A DNA stretch of 64,000 nucleotides from Sulfuricurvum sp. (GTDB taxonomy: Bacteria > Campylobacterota > Campylobacteria > Campylobacterales > Sulfurimonadaceae): the NCBI RefSeq assembly GCF_028713855.1, contig NZ_JAQTNN010000001.1, forward strand, positions 212,696-276,695, read 5' to 3'. The notes under the pieces were generated by a model. The model had not been told where the DNA came from. It saw nothing but the letters and a program-made list of their open reading frames with translations, and did not search any database. A program made the position numbers and the translations under genes. Below, one piece after another: positions 9,177-19,425 of the stretch. Positions within the stretch are counted from its first letter, which is position 1. Every line of letters starts with the position of its first letter.

Positions 9177-9891
9177 GTTAAAAGTCGATCATTTGGTCAA
9201 AACAATTAAAAATCATGAAATCGTTCGCGGTATCAGTATGGAACTGCGTACCGGAGAAGTAGTAGGGTTGCTCGGACCCAACGGCGCGGGTAAAACAACG
9301 ACGTTTTATATGATTTGTGGATTGATCGAAGCGACAGGCGGTAAAGTTTATATCGACGGTGAAGATGTTTCCAACCTACCGCTTCATCAGCGTTCACGAA
9401 TGGGGATTGGTTATCTCCCGCAAGAGGCTTCAATCTTTAAAGACCTTACGGTCGAGGAAAATCTTATTATTGCGGCTCAAGCAGGAAAACTGAGCAAAGA
9501 GATGGCGGATAAACGGATTGAAGAGCTATTAGAGATGTTTAACATTGAGCCGATCCGTAACCGTCGTGGGATCAATCTTAGCGGTGGAGAGCGTCGTCGA
9601 GCCGAAATTGCTCGTGCACTGGTAAATAAACCTCGTTTTTTACTTTTGGATGAACCGTTTGCCGGAGTAGACCCGATCGCAGTGATGGATATTCAAGGTG
9701 TAATTTCGCAGTTGGTGGAGTATGGAATCGGTGTGTTGATTACCGATCATAACGTTCGTGAGACGTTAGCGGTATGTGATCGGGCGTATGTTATTAAAAG
9801 CGGTGAGCTGCTGGCTTCGGGGACGAGTGATGAGATCGCCAATAATGCCGATGTTCGTCAACATTACCTCGGTGAATCGTTCAAGTTTTAG
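9169..9891 (+). CDS. lptB: LPS export ABC transporter ATP-binding protein
   Basis: ABC ATPase GPNGAGKTTTFYMICGL, LSGGERRRAEIARAL, LLDEPFAGVDPIAV; GTG start at 9169 inferred; precedes rpoN. Confidence 0.93.
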   Translation: MHELKVDHLVKTIKNHEIVRGISMELRTGEVVGLLGPNGAGKTTTFYMICGLIEATGGKVYIDGEDVSNLPLHQRSRMGIGYLPQEASIFKDLTVEENLIIAAQAGKLSKEMADKRIEELLEMFNIEPIRNRRGINLSGGERRRAEIARALVNKPRFLLLDEPFAGVDPIAVMDIQGVISQLVEYGIGVLITDHNVRETLAVCDRAYVIKSGELLASGTSDEIANNADVRQHYLGESFKF

Positions 9892-9896
9892 CGTCC

Positions 9897-11162
9897 ATGT
9901 TACGGGTTAAAACAAGCGTCGAGCTAAAAAATAAGCTTTCCAATACCCTCCGTAACTGGTTGCCGATTTTGCAATCCAGCCTCAGCGACTTGGGTGAAGC
10001 GATGGCTCCGTTTGTTGAGGGAAATCCTCTCATCGATGTCAAATCGGGATACGAAGAGTCTTTTGAGTTAAGAATCCCGAAAAAAATCCAATACGGCTAT
10101 GTCCAAAATTCGCACAGCGAGGCGATTGAAGCCCTAACCATTCAGCACAAAAGTTTGTATGAAGTACTTGAAGAACAGATGGATACTTCATTGTTTCCGA
10201 CGCCGATATCGCGTGTAGTGGCGACTCATATTATCGAGAATCTGGATGAGGGGGGCTATTATGAGGGAGACTGTGATCTCTTTTGTGCCGAAAAAGGGAT
10301 TACTCTCGATCAATTTGAAAAAATTCGTCTTCGATTCATCCATATGGAACCCGTTGGTATCGGTGCACGAAATGTCAGCGAGTCATTTTTATTTCAACTT
10401 GAATCCGCAGTAATCAGTGATGAAGGATATACCCTTGCACGAGAAATTATTACCCATTTAGAAGAACTCGGGCGTTACCGTAAAGAGTCTGCATTTGAGG
10501 AAGCGATGAGGATTATCGGAAGTTTCAAGAACCCTCCTGCAATCGACTATCTGGAAGATTCAATGCAGGTAATACCCGACCTAATGATTCATAACGATCC
10601 TGAAGAGGGGATTGAGGTACGGTTGAATGATCGTTACTATCCTGATATAACTATCGACGCGGCCTATGGGGTCGATCATCCGTTTGTCCGTGATAAGCTC
10701 AAAGAGGCAAAAAGCCTTATTGATGCATTGGAGATGCGTAAAGCGACATTGTATAAAGTAGGATTGATGATTGTCGAATATCAGTATGACTTTTTTACCG
10801 GAGGTGCCATCAAACCGCTGACGCTTAAAACATTAGCTGATGAATTCGGTCATAACCCTTCCACTATTTCCCGTGCAATTGCGAACAAATACATCGCGTG
10901 CGATCGCGGTATCTATCCGATGAAAGATTTCTTTACCACGGCTATCGATGAGGATGTTTCTAATGCTGCGATCAAAGAATATGTCGGAGAATTGGTCAAA
11001 AATGAATCCCATAAAAAACCGCTGAGCGATATGAAGCTTTTGGAAATGATCCAGGATAAATTTAAAATCACTATGGTTCGACGTACCATTGCCAAGTATC
11101 GCAAACAACTCAATATCGCCGGTTCAAGCGAGCGTAAGCAACTCTATCTTTTAGGTCGATAG
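9897..11162 (+). CDS. rpoN: RNA polymerase sigma-54 factor
   Basis: Core-binding and HTH (NPSTISRAIANKYI) regions; RpoN-box-like C terminus (KMVRRTIAKYRKQLNI). Confidence 0.93.
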   Translation: MLRVKTSVELKNKLSNTLRNWLPILQSSLSDLGEAMAPFVEGNPLIDVKSGYEESFELRIPKKIQYGYVQNSHSEAIEALTIQHKSLYEVLEEQMDTSLFPTPISRVVATHIIENLDEGGYYEGDCDLFCAEKGITLDQFEKIRLRFIHMEPVGIGARNVSESFLFQLESAVISDEGYTLAREIITHLEELGRYRKESAFEEAMRIIGSFKNPPAIDYLEDSMQVIPDLMIHNDPEEGIEVRLNDRYYPDITIDAAYGVDHPFVRDKLKEAKSLIDALEMRKATLYKVGLMIVEYQYDFFTGGAIKPLTLKTLADEFGHNPSTISRAIANKYIACDRGIYPMKDFFTTAIDEDVSNAAIKEYVGELVKNESHKKPLSDMKLLEMIQDKFKITMVRRTIAKYRKQLNIAGSSERKQLYLLGR

Positions 11163-11905
11163 TGAAAGAGATACAAGCGTATTTGGATGCTGAGGTAGAA
11201 GCTCGTAACTGTGTGGACGAATTGTGCGAAGAACGACCAGACCCTCTGATGATTGCGCGTAGAACAATGGATCAGCATCACGCCCTCACATGTGCTTTAT
11301 TCGCCTATGGCAGTGCCAAGGCTATCGTTGCTCTTTTAGCTTCTTTTAACGATGATTTATATGATTTGGAAGAAACTTTTTTACGCAAAAGGCTGGAAGG
11401 CAAATATTATCGTTTCCAAAATACCGAAGATATTATTCAATGGTTTTGTACGTTACAAAAACTCAAAGCGGTTGGGGGGGCTGAAAAGGTCTTTATGCGA
11501 GGATACGGTGAAAATTCTCTATTAGAAGGGATAAATACCTTGATAGTAGCTCTTTATGAACTAAATCCGTACCGTTCCAGGGGATATGAATTTTTGATTG
11601 GCAAACCGATCGTAAGCATTGCCAAAGCTTCAGCGATGAAACGTTGGATGATGTATTTACGCTGGATGGTACGCCATGACAGTTTAGATATGGGATTATG
11701 GAGCGGCGTGAAAAAAAGTGATTTGATTATGCCTTTGGATACCCATACGTTTAATGTGTCTCATCGATTGGGGCTTTTAAATCGTAAACAGTGCGATATG
11801 AGAGCCGCACTCGAACTCACAGAGACGCTCAAGCGATTCGATCCCTCTGATCCCCTCAAATACGATTTTGCTCTTTATCGTATCGGGCAGGAAAAATTAG
11901 GTTAA
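11162..11905 (+). CDS. DUF2400/TIGR02757-family protein
   Basis: RRTMDQHHALTCALFAYGSAKAIV, RWMVRHDSLDMGLWSGVKKSDLIMPLDTHTFNVSHRLGL. Confidence 0.8.
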   Translation: MKEIQAYLDAEVEARNCVDELCEERPDPLMIARRTMDQHHALTCALFAYGSAKAIVALLASFNDDLYDLEETFLRKRLEGKYYRFQNTEDIIQWFCTLQKLKAVGGAEKVFMRGYGENSLLEGINTLIVALYELNPYRSRGYEFLIGKPIVSIAKASAMKRWMMYLRWMVRHDSLDMGLWSGVKKSDLIMPLDTHTFNVSHRLGLLNRKQCDMRAALELTETLKRFDPSDPLKYDFALYRIGQEKLG

Positions 11906-13851
11906 AGGCTTAAAGCAGCAGGCTTACCGGTATAGTATCCTTGAGAATAGGTAATACCGATGGTTTTGACATGTTGAAATAACTCTTCGGAACTGACAAA
12001 TTCAGCAATCGTTTTAATCCCGAGTTTAGAAGCAAAATCAGCGATTGATTCAAGGACTATTGCGTGTTTTGGATTGTTATTGATATTTTGTATCAGTGAA
12101 CCGTCAATTTTAATGTAATCAATATCAAGGCGGAGAATATTTTCAAGACTGGAATAGCCTGTACCGTAATCATCAATAGCAATTTTGGCTCCCAATCTTT
12201 TCATACGATGGATAAAATGGATCACCGCATCAAAATTATCAATCCCCTCAGATTCTAATATTTCAAAGACAATACGATGTGCGGTATCAGTCTTTACTAT
12301 CATCTCTTCGATAAAACGGACGGTATTGTGGTCCTCTATATCACGGATTGAGAGATTAACCGAGAATTCTTCATTTCTATCTTTAAACGTATTACAGGCA
12401 TGCTCTATGACCGTGCGAGTAATTTGGGGATAAAGACGGGTTTTTTGTGCGGTTTTAAGAAAATCAAGTGGAGGAATAATATTGGCAGCTTCATCAATCA
12501 TCCGGACCAGGGTCTCATACTTTTCGATTCGTCCGGTTTGGGTCGAGACAATAGGCTGGTAAAAACAGGTAATTCGTCCCGAATTGAGTGCTTTGTGAAT
12601 GGTTGCCGTGAGCGCGATATTAGCTTGATATTGCTCTTCAACATGATTTTCACTGCTGTAGAATGCGATATGGTTACTCTTCTCTTTGGCTTGATGCAAT
12701 GCGATATCGGCATGAGCGAGAGAAATTTCCGGTTCGGCATCAATTCCTATAGTGATACTAAGGGAGACGGTCTCTTCACCGACACTAAATGGGTGATCAA
12801 TTAGACGGTTGAGCAGACGATGAGATAGTTCTATAAGTGCTTCTTGGGTCAATTCTTCGTCGATAAGGATGGCAAATTCATCCCCGCTCAGGCGGTACGG
12901 ATTAAGATCAACTGTTTTAAGCCAATGCCCCATTTGCCGAAGGAGATCATCCCCGATCGAAAAGCCGAAAAAGTCGTTGATTTCTCGAAAATTATGGAGG
13001 TTGATAATAATTAAGGCATTGTAGGTATAGCGATCCATATCGTATTGGAGACGATGACGGTTCGGGAGTTCAGTGAGAGGATCTTCGAAACTTTGAGAGA
13101 TCAGTTGTTTGGTCTTTTCTTCTACTTTGGTCTCGAGTATTTCATTTACTTCACGGAGTTCATCGGTGGCGGAACGGACTTTAGCTCGTAAAAATGTTGC
13201 AGTACCTTCCAATGTGTTGCGATAGATGAGCAAAAACGGTAATGCTCCTAAAAAAATAATGAGTGAAGTCGCGATTGCTTTAAAGGCCGCCGCGTTAGAT
13301 AGTTTTTGAATAGAGCCTACTTCGATATCAGCACCGATGATGTAGCGATAGCCTGAAGGGGTGGTGTAAGGGATAAATAGACTGCGAAACTTCCCCCATT
13401 GATCCGATTTTTCTTTCATATCCCAGACAATCTGATTGGTTTTAAGGGCTTTGATCATATCGGAATTGGCCGGATAGATATCAAAAAATCGGGTTAAATT
13501 TTGACCGCTGACGAGTTCGTGATTTCGGGCACTGCTGGAGGTAAATCGAAGTTTTCCGGTATTATCTAAAACCAATGAATAAATATACTCAACCCCCTGG
13601 GCATGGGCTAAAGCGGTGAGAGCTTTGATGGTATCCGCATCTTCAACGGCAGAGGGAGATGTTGTTAGTACTCTATCGTGGTAATGATCCCCGATGACAA
13701 CATTCGCTGATATAACAGCTTTTTCAAGAGTAGAATTTATATTTTGGTTAATCAGTTTTTGCTCATGATCAAAATGATAATAACCTAATGCGATCAAGGT
13801 TGCAATAAAAAAGAAAAATGCGAAAAAAAACTTTTTAGCATCAAGTTGCAT
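11902..13851 (-). CDS. Membrane GGDEF-EAL c-di-GMP turnover protein
   Basis: SGDEFAILIDEE (GGDEF variant), YETLVRM (EAL variant), DDYGTGYSSLENILRLDIDYIKIDGSL; N-terminal TM sensor region. Confidence 0.92.
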   Translation of the reverse strand: MQLDAKKFFFAFFFFIATLIALGYYHFDHEQKLINQNINSTLEKAVISANVVIGDHYHDRVLTTSPSAVEDADTIKALTALAHAQGVEYIYSLVLDNTGKLRFTSSSARNHELVSGQNLTRFFDIYPANSDMIKALKTNQIVWDMKEKSDQWGKFRSLFIPYTTPSGYRYIIGADIEVGSIQKLSNAAAFKAIATSLIIFLGALPFLLIYRNTLEGTATFLRAKVRSATDELREVNEILETKVEEKTKQLISQSFEDPLTELPNRHRLQYDMDRYTYNALIIINLHNFREINDFFGFSIGDDLLRQMGHWLKTVDLNPYRLSGDEFAILIDEELTQEALIELSHRLLNRLIDHPFSVGEETVSLSITIGIDAEPEISLAHADIALHQAKEKSNHIAFYSSENHVEEQYQANIALTATIHKALNSGRITCFYQPIVSTQTGRIEKYETLVRMIDEAANIIPPLDFLKTAQKTRLYPQITRTVIEHACNTFKDRNEEFSVNLSIRDIEDHNTVRFIEEMIVKTDTAHRIVFEILESEGIDNFDAVIHFIHRMKRLGAKIAIDDYGTGYSSLENILRLDIDYIKIDGSLIQNINNNPKHAIVLESIADFASKLGIKTIAEFVSSEELFQHVKTIGITYSQGYYTGKPAALSL

Positions 13852-13997
13852 TTAAACTCCTACTTCATAACAAAGAAGTGTATCATATTTAAATCAAAAA
13901 AAATAATAGGGCACATATTAAATTTTTTTTTTACGCAGTATGTAAATGTGGTACAATCTCATCCTAAAATTAAGCAATATAAGAAGTTTGCACGGTA

Positions 13998-15404
13998 ATG
14001 AAAAAAATATTAATCATCAGTGACGGAGCTATCGGTCACCATTATATTGAACGCGTTATCGGTACTTATACCAGTGAAAATCTTTATTACATTGTCCAAA
14101 CACAAGAGAATGATTTTCAAGGATTTAATCCTGCACGATTCAAGTTTTTTCAATTTGATACGACCAGTTTCTATAAAATTTCTAATCTTTTAAAAATGGA
14201 TTTCTGGCAAGTTGTTTTGGTGATGGAAAACATAAACGATTTGGAACATACGATTAAAAATATCCGAACGTATAAACCCTCTATTCGAATTATTGCATTG
14301 GATCTGTGGAATGCAACCAGTCCCGATGATGATATTGAGTGGGTTAATATGCAAGAACTCATTGCCGCAAACTTGATCGATTATCTCCCAAATATCCCCG
14401 TTTTGGCCAAAAATATCGGTTTAGGCTCCGGGGAAATTATGGAAGTCCTGGTTCCCTTCGGGAGTTCGTTTGTCTATCGTCATATCGGTTCGATTGAACA
14501 AAAAAATTGGAAAATCGCCGCTATTTATCGTAATAGACAGTTAATCATTCCCAGTGACAATAAAATGATTCAGCCGAACGATACGTTGGTATTAGTTGGA
14601 GATCCTACGGTGCTACGATCGATTTATCGAGCGATTAAGCGTGAGCTTGGGCAGTTTCCGGCTCCTTTTGGATCTAAACTTTATCTTTATATTGATATGA
14701 GTATTGAAAAAGCATCTTCGATTATGGCGTTGGTTCGACGCAGTGTCTACATCCAAAAAAAGCTCCGTCAGCCTCTTATTATTAAGGTAATCAATCCGGG
14801 CGATATTGATGTTTTACGGATGATTAAAGCCTCCGTTCAGGGTAATGTAACGATTGAAATATGTTATGACGGAAAGCCGGATGAGGGGATGATTCTTAGC
14901 GATATTAAAAAATACCATATTGGTCTGTTTTTGGTTTCTCATAGAGCTTTCGGATCACTTTCCATCCGTAAAAAACTCTTTGCCGGAAATGTGCCGGTAC
15001 TGAAACTCGCTGAACGTTCTTTCTCATCGTTGAGTGAAAGTGTCGTTATTTTGAGTGATGAAGGACATATTGAAAACATTTCAACAACCATTTTTGACGT
15101 TTCTTCGCAGTTTGGATTTAATTTGGAATTGATAGATTATACGAATGAAGAAGGCGCCCATAAGAGTGAAGTAATAGAGCATTTTAATAACCTTTCGGCA
15201 ATTTTTTCAAAATCAATTCACGTATCGAAACAAGAGACAAATCCTATTCGGGAATTGCGTGATCGAGAAAATTTTCTCCATGTTTTGCCGTTCACCTCCA
15301 AAATGTTTATGAACCCTGTCAGTGCCTTTTTTTCGACTGATCCCGAGGTCCTTTATCGAAAATTAGGCCGCTACCATCAGCTTTTTATTCCTACACAAAT
15401 TTAA
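13998..15404 (+). CDS. TrkA-like (RCK N/C domain) protein, COG3400-like
   Basis: N-terminal nucleotide-binding-like start and TrkA-C-like segment (AAIYRNRQLIIPSDNKMIQPNDTLVLVGDPTVLRSIYRAIK). Confidence 0.75.
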   Translation: MKKILIISDGAIGHHYIERVIGTYTSENLYYIVQTQENDFQGFNPARFKFFQFDTTSFYKISNLLKMDFWQVVLVMENINDLEHTIKNIRTYKPSIRIIALDLWNATSPDDDIEWVNMQELIAANLIDYLPNIPVLAKNIGLGSGEIMEVLVPFGSSFVYRHIGSIEQKNWKIAAIYRNRQLIIPSDNKMIQPNDTLVLVGDPTVLRSIYRAIKRELGQFPAPFGSKLYLYIDMSIEKASSIMALVRRSVYIQKKLRQPLIIKVINPGDIDVLRMIKASVQGNVTIEICYDGKPDEGMILSDIKKYHIGLFLVSHRAFGSLSIRKKLFAGNVPVLKLAERSFSSLSESVVILSDEGHIENISTTIFDVSSQFGFNLELIDYTNEEGAHKSEVIEHFNNLSAIFSKSIHVSKQETNPIRELRDRENFLHVLPFTSKMFMNPVSAFFSTDPEVLYRKLGRYHQLFIPTQI

Positions 15405-15479
15405 AGCTTACAGAGGCTTTTAAGTCACATTTTTGTATCATTTAGCCATTACGTATAACTTTATTCAGCAGGTTTTTTC

Positions 15480-16541
15480 ATGATGCTCTCTATCAATCTC
15501 AAACGTGTAATTGACGATTCATATTCTATATATATTGGCTCTTTGCCAACTATATCCCATGAGGGGAAGGTCGCTATCCTCACCAATCCTAAAGTTGCAG
15601 GTCTGCATCTGCAAACACTCCTTTCACGGTTACAGGCAAAAGAGATTTATATTATTACGATTCCCGATGGTGAACAGTACAAAACGCTTGAGACAATTGA
15701 GTTTATTTTAGACCGTATGTTCGATCACCGACTCAACCGTAAATCGCTTCTGATTGCATTCGGCGGCGGTGTTATCGGAGATATGGGCGGTTTTGCATCG
15801 AGTTTGTACAATCGCGGAATCGATTTTATCCAAGTCCCTACGACACTTCTTTCTCAAGTGGATGCGAGTGTCGGAGGGAAAACCGGAGTAAATAATCGAT
15901 TTGGTAAAAACCTGATCGGTGCGTTCCATCAACCGCGTGCCGTCTATATTGATCCGAGTTTCTTAACTACTCTTCCTGCACGTGAATTCGGAGCGGGTGT
16001 TGCGGAGATCGTCAAAATGGCGGTAACCTTCAATGCATCGTTTTTCGAGTGGCTGGAGAAGAACGATTTGCGTGAAGGGGATAATCTTCAATATGCTATT
16101 ACCAAAGCAGTCGAGACCAAAGCTGGTGTTGTTGAAGAGGATGAAAAAGAACAAGGCCTTCGTGCCGCACTCAATTACGGGCATACCTTTGGTCATGTGA
16201 TTGAAAACGAAACAAAATACGAAACGTATTTACACGGTGAGAGCGTTGCAATCGGTATGGTAATGGCCAATGATCTAGCCTGTGAAGCAGGACTGATGAG
16301 TCAAAATGAAGCGACACGAGTAAAAGAGCTTCTTATGAAATACGGCTTGCCGCTTTCGTATGACATTGCAGATGTCGAAAAATTTTATCAAGCCTTTTTC
16401 TTGGACAAAAAAAGTGCGGACACTGTTATCACGTTCATCCTCCCGTGTGGAATCGGCGATGTTGAGATTACGGATGCTGTTAAACCTGAAATAGTAAAAA
16501 AAGTTCTTTCAACTTATCATCGTGTGAACCAGAACGCATGA
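15480..16541 (+). CDS. aroB: 3-dehydroquinate synthase
   Basis: AFGGGVIGDMGGFASSLYNRGIDFIQVPTTLLSQVDASVGGKTGVN; NYGHTFGHVIE. Confidence 0.97.
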   Translation: MMLSINLKRVIDDSYSIYIGSLPTISHEGKVAILTNPKVAGLHLQTLLSRLQAKEIYIITIPDGEQYKTLETIEFILDRMFDHRLNRKSLLIAFGGGVIGDMGGFASSLYNRGIDFIQVPTTLLSQVDASVGGKTGVNNRFGKNLIGAFHQPRAVYIDPSFLTTLPAREFGAGVAEIVKMAVTFNASFFEWLEKNDLREGDNLQYAITKAVETKAGVVEEDEKEQGLRAALNYGHTFGHVIENETKYETYLHGESVAIGMVMANDLACEAGLMSQNEATRVKELLMKYGLPLSYDIADVEKFYQAFFLDKKSADTVITFILPCGIGDVEITDAVKPEIVKKVLSTYHRVNQNA

Positions 16542-18178
16542 AATTAGCATTATCCTTCCTGCTCATATTTTTTACCTTTACGACAGCGTTACATGCTGTG
16601 ACAAAACAAGAACAATTGAAACAAAAAGAGGAAAAAGCACTCCAGGCTGAGCTCGACGCTTCGGCAAAAAAGGCTGAGTTACAAAATACGCAGGACGAAC
16701 TTAAAAAAATCCAGAAAGAACTTGCACGTGACAGCAGTATCTGGATAAAAAGCTACAACTCGTATATGGCGTATCAAGAGACACGTAAAAGTCTTCGCGA
16801 CGTTAAATTTCGCATTGAACAGCTTCAAGACCGTGCCCCGAGTGTCGAGCGCAAATTAGAGACGGAAGCGCTTCAGGCTAAACAAAAGATTTTAACCGAT
16901 CAGGTGGAACTTCTCAAAGCACAGGGAACATCACCTTTCGTCTCCTTGCTTAAACCTGATGAAGCAGGTACACTCCCCTCGATTACAAACCCTTTTCAAA
17001 TTGTTACCGGCCTTTCGTATATCAAACGGCTGAACAGTCAGTACCATGATTATGTCTTACGCGAAGAGGAACTGCAAGAGCTTATTTCCCTTTTAGAACG
17101 CCAAGTTGCTTTGTACAAAGATATGATCCGTCTGAACACAGCCGGGGATTACGAAGTGGAGTTGGAAGCAACGCTGCTTCAGGTAGAGAAATTCAAACTT
17201 GCTCTTGATACGTTGATTTCCACCGCCGATGTGTACGAAAAACGGATTGAATCAACCGAAGCAAAAATCAACAAAGAGATCAAAGACCAAATCTACAAAC
17301 TGCTCAATATCGGATTGATCATCCTTATCTTGTTTGTACTATCGTTTTTACTCAAACGGGTTATCAAACGCTATATCGTTGATAATGAACGGTTTTATAC
17401 GGCGAATAAGATACTGACCTTTGTCAATGTTACTCTCATCGTCTTAATTTTGATGTTCAGTTACATTGAAAACGTTGGTTATTTGGCTACAGTACTCGGA
17501 TTTGCTTCTGCAGGTCTTGCTATCGCGATGCGCGACTGGTTTATGTCCATTTTAGGATGGCTGGTTATTGTCGTCGGCGGAACGATACATGTCGGTGATC
17601 GTGTCCGTTTCGAGAAAGACGGAATGATTTATTTGGGGGATGTATTAGACGTCTCATTGCAGCGTATTACTCTCATGGAAGATGTTACGTTCACGACGCT
17701 TGAAACGAATCGCCGTGCAGGTAGGATTATTTTTGTTCCGAACAACTACATTTTTACCTCGATGATTGCCAACTATACCCACGGTTCGCTCAAGACGGTG
17801 TGGGACGGGATCGACATCATCATTACCTTTGATTCCAACCACAAAAAAGCGGCACATCTTGTCAAAGAGATCTGCCGAAAATACTCCAAAGGCTACACCG
17901 ATATTACCCGTAAGCAGATCAATAAACTTCGCGATCGCTACAGTCTTAAGAACAGCAATGTTGAACCTCGGGTATTCACCTTTATCGAGCCAAACGGAAT
18001 GAAAGTGAGTGCATGGTATCTAACCAATGCCTATGCGACATTAACGCTTCGAAGTACTATTTCGGGGGAAATTATTGATGCCTTTAATGCCGAGTCGGAT
18101 ATTACCATCGCTTATCCGACACAAATGATTTATACCTCGCAAGCTTCCCCTAAATCTCCTATGCCGATTGAAGAATAA
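16538..18178 (+). CDS. MscS-family mechanosensitive ion channel
   Basis: Coiled-coil N terminus, multiple TMs, LGFASAGLAIAMRDWFMSILGWLVIVVGGTIHVGDRV MscS pore/beta domain. Confidence 0.93.
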   Translation: MKLALSFLLIFFTFTTALHAVTKQEQLKQKEEKALQAELDASAKKAELQNTQDELKKIQKELARDSSIWIKSYNSYMAYQETRKSLRDVKFRIEQLQDRAPSVERKLETEALQAKQKILTDQVELLKAQGTSPFVSLLKPDEAGTLPSITNPFQIVTGLSYIKRLNSQYHDYVLREEELQELISLLERQVALYKDMIRLNTAGDYEVELEATLLQVEKFKLALDTLISTADVYEKRIESTEAKINKEIKDQIYKLLNIGLIILILFVLSFLLKRVIKRYIVDNERFYTANKILTFVNVTLIVLILMFSYIENVGYLATVLGFASAGLAIAMRDWFMSILGWLVIVVGGTIHVGDRVRFEKDGMIYLGDVLDVSLQRITLMEDVTFTTLETNRRAGRIIFVPNNYIFTSMIANYTHGSLKTVWDGIDIIITFDSNHKKAAHLVKEICRKYSKGYTDITRKQINKLRDRYSLKNSNVEPRVFTFIEPNGMKVSAWYLTNAYATLTLRSTISGEIIDAFNAESDITIAYPTQMIYTSQASPKSPMPIEE

Positions 18179-19425
18179 TGAAACAAAAAGTCTATTTTAA
18201 AACCTTTGGTTGTCGAACCAATCTGTTTGATTCGCAAGTAATGATGAGTGCTTTGAGTGATTATGAAGTGACAGAAGATGAAACTCAGGCCGATATCGTT
18301 GTCGTTAACTCCTGTACCGTGACCAATGGAGCCGATGTCAGTGTACGCGGCTACATTAACCAAATCGAGAAGCAGGGTAAAAAACTCTTTTTGACCGGGT
18401 GCGGCGCTCATACCAAAGGGGAGAGTCTTTTTAATACCGGAAAAGTGCAGGGGGTTTTCGGACCATCCGAAAAGATGAAAATCAATACACTCCTTTCACA
18501 AGAGAGCCGGTTTTATGAGATAGGGGATTTGAACTACATCGATGATGCGATTGTTGATGAATTTGTCGGAAAATCACGGGCGTTTATCAAAATCCAAGAG
18601 GGGTGTAACTTCCGATGCAGTTACTGCATTATTCCCTTTGTGCGTGGTGATGCCCGAAGCATGGATGAAGCTAAAATACTTGAGCAAGTATCACGACTTG
18701 CCTCCAACGGATTCGGTGAGTTCGTCCTGACCGGAACCAATGTCGGCAGTTACGGACAGGGTGAGGGACGTAATATTGCAGAACTCATGAAAAAAATGTC
18801 ATTGATCCGAGGGGTTCGACGAATACGGGTCGGATCATTGGAACCGATACAAATCAATGAGTCGTTTCGGGAGATTCTGGATGAGCCGTGGTTGGAACGT
18901 CATTTACACATTGCAATTCAACACAGCTCGGATGCAATGCTTCGCATTATGAACCGTCGTAACCGATTTGCCAACGATGTAGAATTATTCGGTATACTCA
19001 ATGCTAAAGGCTTTGCCCTCGGAACTGATTTTATTGTCGGTCATCCCGGAGAGAGTGATACGATTTGGGAAGAAGCGATGAAAAATGTTAGAGAACTTCA
19101 TCTTACCCATATTCACCCATTCACCTATTCCAAGCGTGATGGAACCCCGAGTGCAACCATGAAACCTGAAGTAAACGGAACGGTTTCGGCCAAAAGAATG
19201 AGCGAGCTAACGGGCATTATCGAAACGAATAATCGTGCTTTTCGTGATAAGATGAGTTCTGTACCTTTGGAAGTATTGGTTGAGTCGAGTGAAGCGGGCA
19301 GAAATGTCGGATATGATCAATTTTACAACAAAGTCATAATTAAAAGCAGTGAAGATCTCAGCGGTGACTGGATCACACTGGATACATATGAGGTAGACGA
19401 TGAATGTAACATGGCCAAATTTTAA
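18178..19425 (+). CDS. mtaB: tRNA t6A37 methylthiotransferase
   Basis: TFGCRTNLFDSQ, VNSCTVTNGAD, IQEGCNFRCSYCIIPFVRGDARS. Confidence 0.93.
   Translation: MKQKVYFKTFGCRTNLFDSQVMMSALSDYEVTEDETQADIVVVNSCTVTNGADVSVRGYINQIEKQGKKLFLTGCGAHTKGESLFNTGKVQGVFGPSEKMKINTLLSQESRFYEIGDLNYIDDAIVDEFVGKSRAFIKIQEGCNFRCSYCIIPFVRGDARSMDEAKILEQVSRLASNGFGEFVLTGTNVGSYGQGEGRNIAELMKKMSLIRGVRRIRVGSLEPIQINESFREILDEPWLERHLHIAIQHSSDAMLRIMNRRNRFANDVELFGILNAKGFALGTDFIVGHPGESDTIWEEAMKNVRELHLTHIHPFTYSKRDGTPSATMKPEVNGTVSAKRMSELTGIIETNNRAFRDKMSSVPLEVLVESSEAGRNVGYDQFYNKVIIKSSEDLSGDWITLDTYEVDDECNMAKF

Noticed and set aside
12400-12804. 134-aa plus-strand ORF inside the GGDEF-EAL gene
   Set aside because: Antisense to a confident gene; no ribosome-binding site or motif support.
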